DNA from: Dugong dugon
Taxonomy: Eukaryota > Chordata > Mammalia > Sirenia > Dugongidae
DNA length: 64,000 nt
Direction: 5' to 3'
Assembly (NCBI GenBank): GCA_030035585.1
Contig: CM057473.1
Location: 6,064,501 to 6,128,500 of the forward strand
The notes under the pieces: generated by a model
Databases searched by the model: none
What the model was told of the DNA's origin: nothing
The model's input: the letters and a program-made list of their open reading frames with translations, nothing else
Made by a program: the position numbers and the translations under genes
Shown here: piece by piece, positions 57,935 to 64,000 of the stretch
Numbering within the stretch: position 1 is the stretch's first letter
Layout of the letters: each line of letters opens with the position of its first letter

Positions 57935-59197
57935 ACAGAGAGAGATAGATTTAAAGAATAAAATTGAGAGGCATGGACAGAAGTTATATGGTGACATATT
58001 TTGTCTTGGCATAAATAAATACGTATTTATAAATTATAAATTCATAGAATTACGAAGACATAGATGGTTTCATGTGAAGCTACTGAATTTTTCAACAAGC
58101 AGAAGATGAATAATCCCTTTTTTAGTCAATTGTGCATTGAATAGGATGTAAGATTAGACTACTTTCAATGATCTAGATTTACTACCTGCCTAGGTCTCCC
58201 TATGATCCACTGCTCAGCTGTGACCGTGAGAAAAAAAATAAATCCTGGTAGGATGCTGTTGAGACCTGAGACAGACCTGAATTTATTCTAATTTGAGAAA
58301 GTTATTTGTCTCAGAGGCTAACTGTAGTGTCAGAATGAAGTTAAAACTTCATCATAACATATTTAATAATAAATCTCCATGAGTTGGAGAGTACCATATT
58401 TTTATGAAAATAATGTGCACGTTATACTTTTTTTGCCACCTGCACAACCCCCTTGGATATTATTTTCCTCATGGCACTATGCACGTTGTATGTGTGGGCA
58501 CTTCATTTACATGGGCATGTTATTTGCAGAAAAATACTGAAACTATCAAAGATCATCATTTACTCTAGTCATATCTTATGAGTGTTTATTGATTTATCTC
58601 CCCAGACATCTTTTCTGATTTGGTAGTAATTCCTTCCTCCTTTTGGTGAATTGTTCTTCCTTTAACTCTATTAGATGATCCAAATGGGTATGCCATCTTC
58701 TTATGTGATTACAATGATAAAGCAGTCAATAGATCAATTAACCTCAAAAGATTTCATCTCACTATAGTGAGTGGTCCAGGAACAGACACACAACCTAAAT
58801 TGGGTCAGTCAGGATCCTTCCTCAAGATTTTCTAATCAGAGCTGAGAAAAGATCCCTTTTTCCTTATAGTCAAGTCAATAATGGGCTAAGCATGGAAAGG
58901 TGGGAACCAGGTTCCTGGGATAGGAACTTGCCTAAGATATGGAAAATGACACACAGAAACAGATAAGAAGGATATAGACAGAAGCTCCTGGTGATACAGG
59001 AGACTCTGGTTCCCATCGTCCCTTAAGCCAGCTTCACCCGTCCTTCTTGTGGTTTGATTATATGGGCGAATAAACTCTTTTTTTGGTTTAAACTCATTAC
59101 AGTAAGATTTGTGTCACTCACATCCGAAGAATTATAATTAGTAAGCATGTGCCATCTGGTGCATTAGTTACTCATTGACTTTGGTGTAAATACCAAG
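57640..59197. other. Gene-free stretch with (TG)n and possible old L1
   Basis: Contains the (TG)n run at 57899-57932. 58760-59140 may be the 3' end of an old L1 ('aaactcattacagtaagatt'), but this is weak. Confidence 0.45.
57899..57932 (+). repeat. (TG)n microsatellite, 17 units
   Basis: An uninterrupted TG run of about 34 bases. Confidence 0.95.
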
Positions 59198-59235
59198 CCA
59201 AAACCTGTAGCTGTTGAGTCTATTCCAACCCATTT
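59198..59235 (-). repeat. SINE tail fragment
   Basis: 'gccaaaacctgtagctgttg' then 'attccaaccca'. Short remnant of the SINE tail. Confidence 0.6.
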
Positions 59236-59654
59236 AAATTGTTTATTAGTAAGACAAAAAGATCTTGTGAATATAAATTATTTCCACTGGCACTAACAGT
59301 GGATTGCTAGATTTCTTTAGATAATGTGGAATGAGTAAAACATGGCTAGAGAAACCACTTGGGAAACAAATTAAATTGTATCACAGTGGCATGGCTGGCG
59401 AGAAAGCCCTGGAAATTCATTCAGCGCATCCAGCAGAACTGAAAACTTCTGACTCAAGCAAGAAAGGCAGCAGACCATACAAGGAGTGATACGAGTACAG
59501 ATAAATATTTTTAAAACTTCACAATTTTTTTCTGACAACAGAATGTGTCTTAGTTTCCCAGGACAGTCATGATGAAATTCTACAAAATGGGTGACTAGAA
59601 GCTCAAATCAGAACTTCAAAAAAGCTTCACTCTTTTTTTTTTAAAACCTCACTT

Positions 59655-59985
59655 TTAATTTCATTGAAGATCTTCCTCTTTTTCACTGACCTTCTACTTT
59701 ACCAAGCATTATGTTCTTCTCCAGGGACTAGCCTCCTGATAGCGTGTCCAAAGTACGTGAGACGAAGTCTGCCCATCCTCGCTTCTGAAGAGCATTCTGG
59801 CTGTATTTCTTCCAAGACAGACTCGTTCGTTCTTCTGGCAGTCCATGGTATATTCAGTATTCTTCACCAACACCATAATTCAGAGGCATCAACTCTTCTT
59901 CCATCTTCCTTATTGATTGTCAAGCTTTCACATGCATATGAGGCGATTGAAAAACACCATGGGTTGGGTGGGTCGCACCTTAGTC
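59655..59985 (-). repeat. RTE LINE 3'-region fragment
   Basis: 'gatcttcctctttttcactg', 'ccaagcattatgttcttctc', 'ttccaagacagactcgttcg', 'tggcagtccatggtatattc' match, in reverse, the 3' part of the RTE at 38.3-41.6 kb. The 108-residue frame inside is a by-product. Confidence 0.85.
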
Positions 59986-59994
59986 CTTAGAACT

Positions 59995-60330
59995 ATGTAT
60001 ACACACAAATGGGCGCAGGTAAAAACTGATAAAACTAGACAGTTCTACAATATTAGTTGGAGGCTTCAATATACCACTTTAAATAGTGGAGACAACATTT
60101 AGACATAAGATCAATAAGGAAATAGAGGACTTAAACAGCGCTATAAACCAAGCAGACCGACAGATAAATACAGAACATTCCACACAGCAAGAGCAGAATA
60201 CATATTCTTCTTCAGTACACACGGATCATTTTCCAGCAGACAGCATATGCTAGGTCACAAAACAATCCTCAATCAATATAACAAAATTGAAATCATATGA
60301 AGGATCTTCTCTTACCACAATTGAATGAAC
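59995..60330 (+). repeat. Old L1 ORF2 endonuclease fragment
   Basis: 'aatattagttggaggcttca', 'aatacagaacattccacaca', 'ctaggtcacaaaacaatcct' follow L1 ORF2 order, in broken frame. Confidence 0.75.
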
Positions 60331-62287
60331 TATGTATAAGTATATTGTGAATTTCAAAAATGAGACAAGGAGAGGCTTAGAGTTTTCCTCCCCATCTCTT
60401 CTCCACAGTGGAGTTGATGGAGACACACAAGTTTTCCCAAGCTTTTTGGCCAGATAATATTATAATTTTTAGTCAAAATCAATTTTAGTCAAAATCCACA
60501 TTCAAAGTAATAAAGAGTTATTACCTTCTCGTCAGGGAATTTCTACAAAGAAACTACATCTAAATTCATCTTTGATATACCCTTTTTTTTAGTGCTCCAC
60601 CAGAAAAATAACCCTAGTTTTGTAATTGGAGGGAGAGCTGTTACCACACTCATAATCATAAAAGATGTGAATAGTGACTGATTCCGTGTTTTTAACAGCT
60701 TACCAGCTTACTCTTCCTGCTGGGCAAATGACCATAGAGGTTTATGCATTGTCTATAAAACTGATTCCAGAGGACTTCACTTTTTGTGTCCTGTAGATAT
60801 TGCGAGGTGAAGAGGTTCCACTGATTATTCCTCTTCTCCAGCCTATCAACCAAATTTGAAAATTACTTTAGCTTCAACCATTTTAGGGTGATTTTCCATG
60901 GTCTGTTATTACCCTAAGGAAAGCACTAAAAACAGTCAATCCACATTATTACATCCTCAGGAGCTGTGAGCTTCATTCTGGGAGACGGATGTGGAAATGT
61001 TCTCTTAATCGATGCTCAACACTTGGAAGGAATGAGCTCTCTTTTGCTTTCCTACTCCCTATCTATTGTCGTACGGTTTATAGTTTCACCTGGGATATTC
61101 TCCTCTTCGCCTCCATTTTAATTCTATCATCTAAGAAATTTCATATGTTAAAGAGCTTAGTAATAAAACTTCACGCCATCTGTGTCATGCATTTGGTGCT
61201 CAGCATTTGCTAAGCTTTGTAATGGTTCTTAGCAAAACAAATGCAGGATTGGGTCACGAATGAGCAAAACTCTGGAGACAGACTGACCTAGTCTCACCTT
61301 CAGGCTTTACAAGCTTTTAGAAAAATAATTTTGAACAAATTATCTGATGTATCTCTACCTTCTTCATCTGCCAAATGAAAGTAGTAATAGTTAATCCACA
61401 CAGCCATAACGAGGAATATATATGAATATTCTCTAATACAGAGTAGGATATTTTAAATTTTAAATTTCTTGAAGGTACTATACCTCTGATGTCTTTGTTA
61501 CACTGAACATAGTGCTCTTAATATAGGATTTAATCATTGTATATTTGTCAGTTAGCATCCATATATTAATCTACAATCAGTAAGTAGAATAGGCTTTCGT
61601 TTATATTACTGAGATCCCAAAAGGTATGCATAAAGCATCACTATTTTAAGTATAAGCAAAACAATTGTTGTCTTCTTAAACATGGAGGAAAATATTGTTT
61701 TCCAAAGTTTAGTTGTTACTGTATTAATATATTTTCTTCCCTAAGTCTCACAGATTGTTCTGTTGGGTCATTGTAAAACATGCCAAGAATGCACAAAACT
61801 TCAATAAGAGTCATTACCTGCTGGACTACTACTCAGGATAAACCCCTGTAAATCACAGTAGCATATGATAAGAGCCACAGAAAATTAGAAAAACACCAAC
61901 ATTAAAGCATCCATTAGCCCACCAGCATGACTAACAGATGCTATTCTTGATGGTAGCAATATCAGTCATTACTCTACCACAATTCAGTTTTCTGTCAAAC
62001 AGGAAATTGGTTACTAAGGGTCTTGAAACTCAAAATAGATGAGCACCGTAAGTTATAATCTTTGCCTGTTGAACTTTGAAGTCTTTCCAGTGTGGGTAAA
62101 GAATGAAGGCCCATTGTTTTCAAGCTGCCGAAATTATGTAGAATTGATACTCATCAAGGAGTCCTGCCCATCAGTAAGCATGATTTTTCAATGGCTGGGC
62201 CTCATTGGTAAGTTATAACTTGATTGTTAGCAAGAACTCCTTCTTCCCAAAATACATGTACAACCAGGGGACTCAACCTGATAGTAG
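60331..62287. other. Gene-free stretch, nothing recognised
   Basis: No supported gene or named repeat. Confidence 0.5.
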
Positions 62288-62485
62288 GTACAGTGGCGCA
62301 GTGGTTAAGTGCTTGGCTGCAAACCAAAAGTCGGAGGTTTCAACCCACCAGCTGCTCTGAGTGAGAAAGATGTGGCAGTCTTCTTTCATAAGGATTTACA
62401 TCCTCAGAAACCCCGTAGGGAAGCTCTACTCTGTTCTATAGGGTCACTATGAGACAGAATTGACTCAACAGCAATAAATTTTAGG
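62288..62485 (+). repeat. tRNA-derived afrotherian-type SINE
   Basis: 'acagtggcgcagtggttaag', 'gtgagaaagatgtggcagtc', 'agggtcactatgagacagaa'. Confidence 0.9.
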
Positions 62486-63118
62486 TAATAATAAGTTGCT
62501 TCAATACACAGAGGAGTCAGGGCAGTCCCACCTAGTAACCAACCAACATGCCTCATTGTAGATGGGCTCCCATGTCCTACAAATAGTGATAACTTCATCA
62601 TCAGAATGCCGCATTCTGGGTGTCCATGATCCCCACTTTGGTTTCTCTACCCAGAAAATCTGCTGAGTTTTTGTACCTCAGAATCATTCCTTAAACACTT
62701 TAAGCATTTATATAATAATACTTGCTTTTTCATTTACATATTTGTCCTCTGAGACAGTCAGTCTCTTTAATCTGTTTAAGCTTGTGAGTCCTGAAGAAAC
62801 TCTACCAACTCTAACACTTTTAGCTATTCATCTTTTGCCTGTTGTGGGACCTCTCAACAAGTCAATTTCCTCTAACATAAAATAGAGACAGTGATAGTAT
62901 TCACATCACAGGAGCAAATGATATGTGAAGCACCTAGATGATTTGGTTGCATGTAGAAAGAACTCCATCAACATTAAGCATTAATAGACTATAATATATG
63001 CAAAGTATGTCTAAAAGATAAATGCACATAGGTCCCTTGACCTAACTCTCTGATTGGATGAGCCATAAACAGTATATTCCTTTATGTAGCTCAAAACTAT
63101 TTATTAATCCTCTTAACT
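62486..63118. other. Gene-free stretch, nothing recognised
   Basis: No supported gene or named repeat. Confidence 0.5.
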
Positions 63119-63287
63119 CCAAAACCAAAACCTAACCCACTGCTGTTGAGTCGATTTCTACTCATAGCAACACTGAAGGACAGAGTAGAACCTCCCCCAT
63201 AGGGTTTCCAGGGAGCAGCTGGTGGATTCAAACTACCGACCTTTTGGTTAGCAGCCGAATACTTAACCACTGCACCACCATGGCTCC
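63119..63287 (-). repeat. tRNA-derived afrotherian-type SINE
   Basis: 'cccactgctgttgagtcgat', 'gggagcagctggtggattca', 'accactgcaccaccatggct'. Near full length. Confidence 0.9.
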
Positions 63288-64000
63288 CTCTTAACTCCTA
63301 AGCATCGTAAATATCCATTATAATACATAATGGGATACTCTATTCATTCCCCAAAATAATGAATATTCAAATAAATATGTTTTTATCCACTTCCTTTATA
63401 ATATTATTTTGTACCCTGAGTGTAACTCGATTCAGCATTTCCTTAGTGCTTTTTATATTCATCATCCTTGGAATATTTCTTTGATGCTGTGATACTTCTG
63501 GGTTGTTCCATGGCTCTGCCATTAACTCCTGGTCCTCACTATTGACTGTTACTCTCTATGCCACCACATTGTGATTTCCTGTTTCATCGAGGGTCTTTAG
63601 ATGTAATGCCCACCATTCCATAATACGGAAATGTGCCTGTCTGTAACATTTCTTTGGACCTTTTCAATGTGGAAAATAATTTAGTATTTGCTTTACTGCT
63701 TATAAACACAGCCCTAAGGGGCCATTAAAAATTTACACACTATAAATTGAATAGAAGATTACTTTTTTAAAGCATTTGGACTGAAATTACTATCTTCTTA
63801 GCTAATATAATTTAAGTTCACTTATATGAGGCATTCCATACTCATCCAGCTGGTAAAGAGACCACAGTAGAATTATTTTTCCATAAAACTCGTTTGATTA
63901 TTATGGAATATCATCATCATACAATGATATCTTTGTCTTTATGCACCATTTATACCACACATATTAGTTGTTACTGAGCACTAGTACATGCTTTAAAATA
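63288..64000. other. Gene-free stretch to window end
   Basis: AT-rich. Nothing recognised. Confidence 0.5.

Noticed and set aside
58390..58520. Possible small DNA transposon near 'ataatgtgcacgttata'
   Set aside because: I saw no convincing terminal inverted repeats or target duplication.
1..64000. CRISPR array, operon or phage-like system
   Set aside because: No spaced short repeats or prokaryotic gene organisation; the window is clearly mammalian.

Overview
The window is eukaryotic and mammalian. It carries intronless hair keratin-associated protein (KRTAP13-like) genes in a background of L1 LINEs, RTE LINEs, tRNA-derived SINEs and ERVL/MaLR LTRs. The abundant SINEs end in a tail shared with an RTE LINE (both end near ATGAGTCGGAA...ACTCGACGGCA and AACAAC repeats), and a near full-length RTE copy is present. 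This combination is the signature of Afrotheria, and an elephant is the most likely source. The species call is inference from repeat families. The KRTAP13 cluster corresponds to human 21q22.11 by family knowledge.

Layout: 0-3 kb holds RTE and old L1 debris, a tRNA-Gly-type SINE and a solo LTR. KRTAP13-like copy 1 (+) is at 3.4-3.9 kb. A processed pseudogene (-) lies at 4.8-5.8 kb. Old L1, LTR and SINE debris fills 6.7-9.8 kb, followed by gene-free sequence to 14.5 kb. A full-length 8.5-kb L1 (-) with matching 15-bp target duplications occupies 14.5-23.1 kb. KRTAP pseudogene A (-), split by an LTR, is at 23.6-24.6 kb. KRTAP13-like copy 2 (-) is at 29.7-30.2 kb. A degraded ERVL pol relic (-) lies at about 32-33.5 kb. 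KRTAP pseudogene B (-) is at 36.4-36.8 kb. The RTE element (+) spans 38.3-41.6 kb. A nest of old L1, SINE and RTE pieces leads into a second, 3'-truncated L1 (-) at 45.8-50.6 kb. KRTAP13-like copy 4 (+), the best preserved, is at 56.5-57.1 kb. The rest is repeats and gene-free sequence.

The host genes form a birth-and-death array of single-exon PMG-type keratin-associated proteins. Each was duplicated with about 1 kb or more of upstream sequence. They encode matrix proteins that crosslink hair keratins through cysteines. Two of the three open copies have altered C-termini from stop-codon changes, and two further copies are dead. The most unusual structure is in the large L1: ORF2 is intact, ORF1 is broken by one in-frame stop, and the 5'UTR holds two GC-rich 266-267-bp tandem units that the second L1 lacks. 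I saw no CRISPR, operon or prokaryotic feature, and no wholly new gene system.
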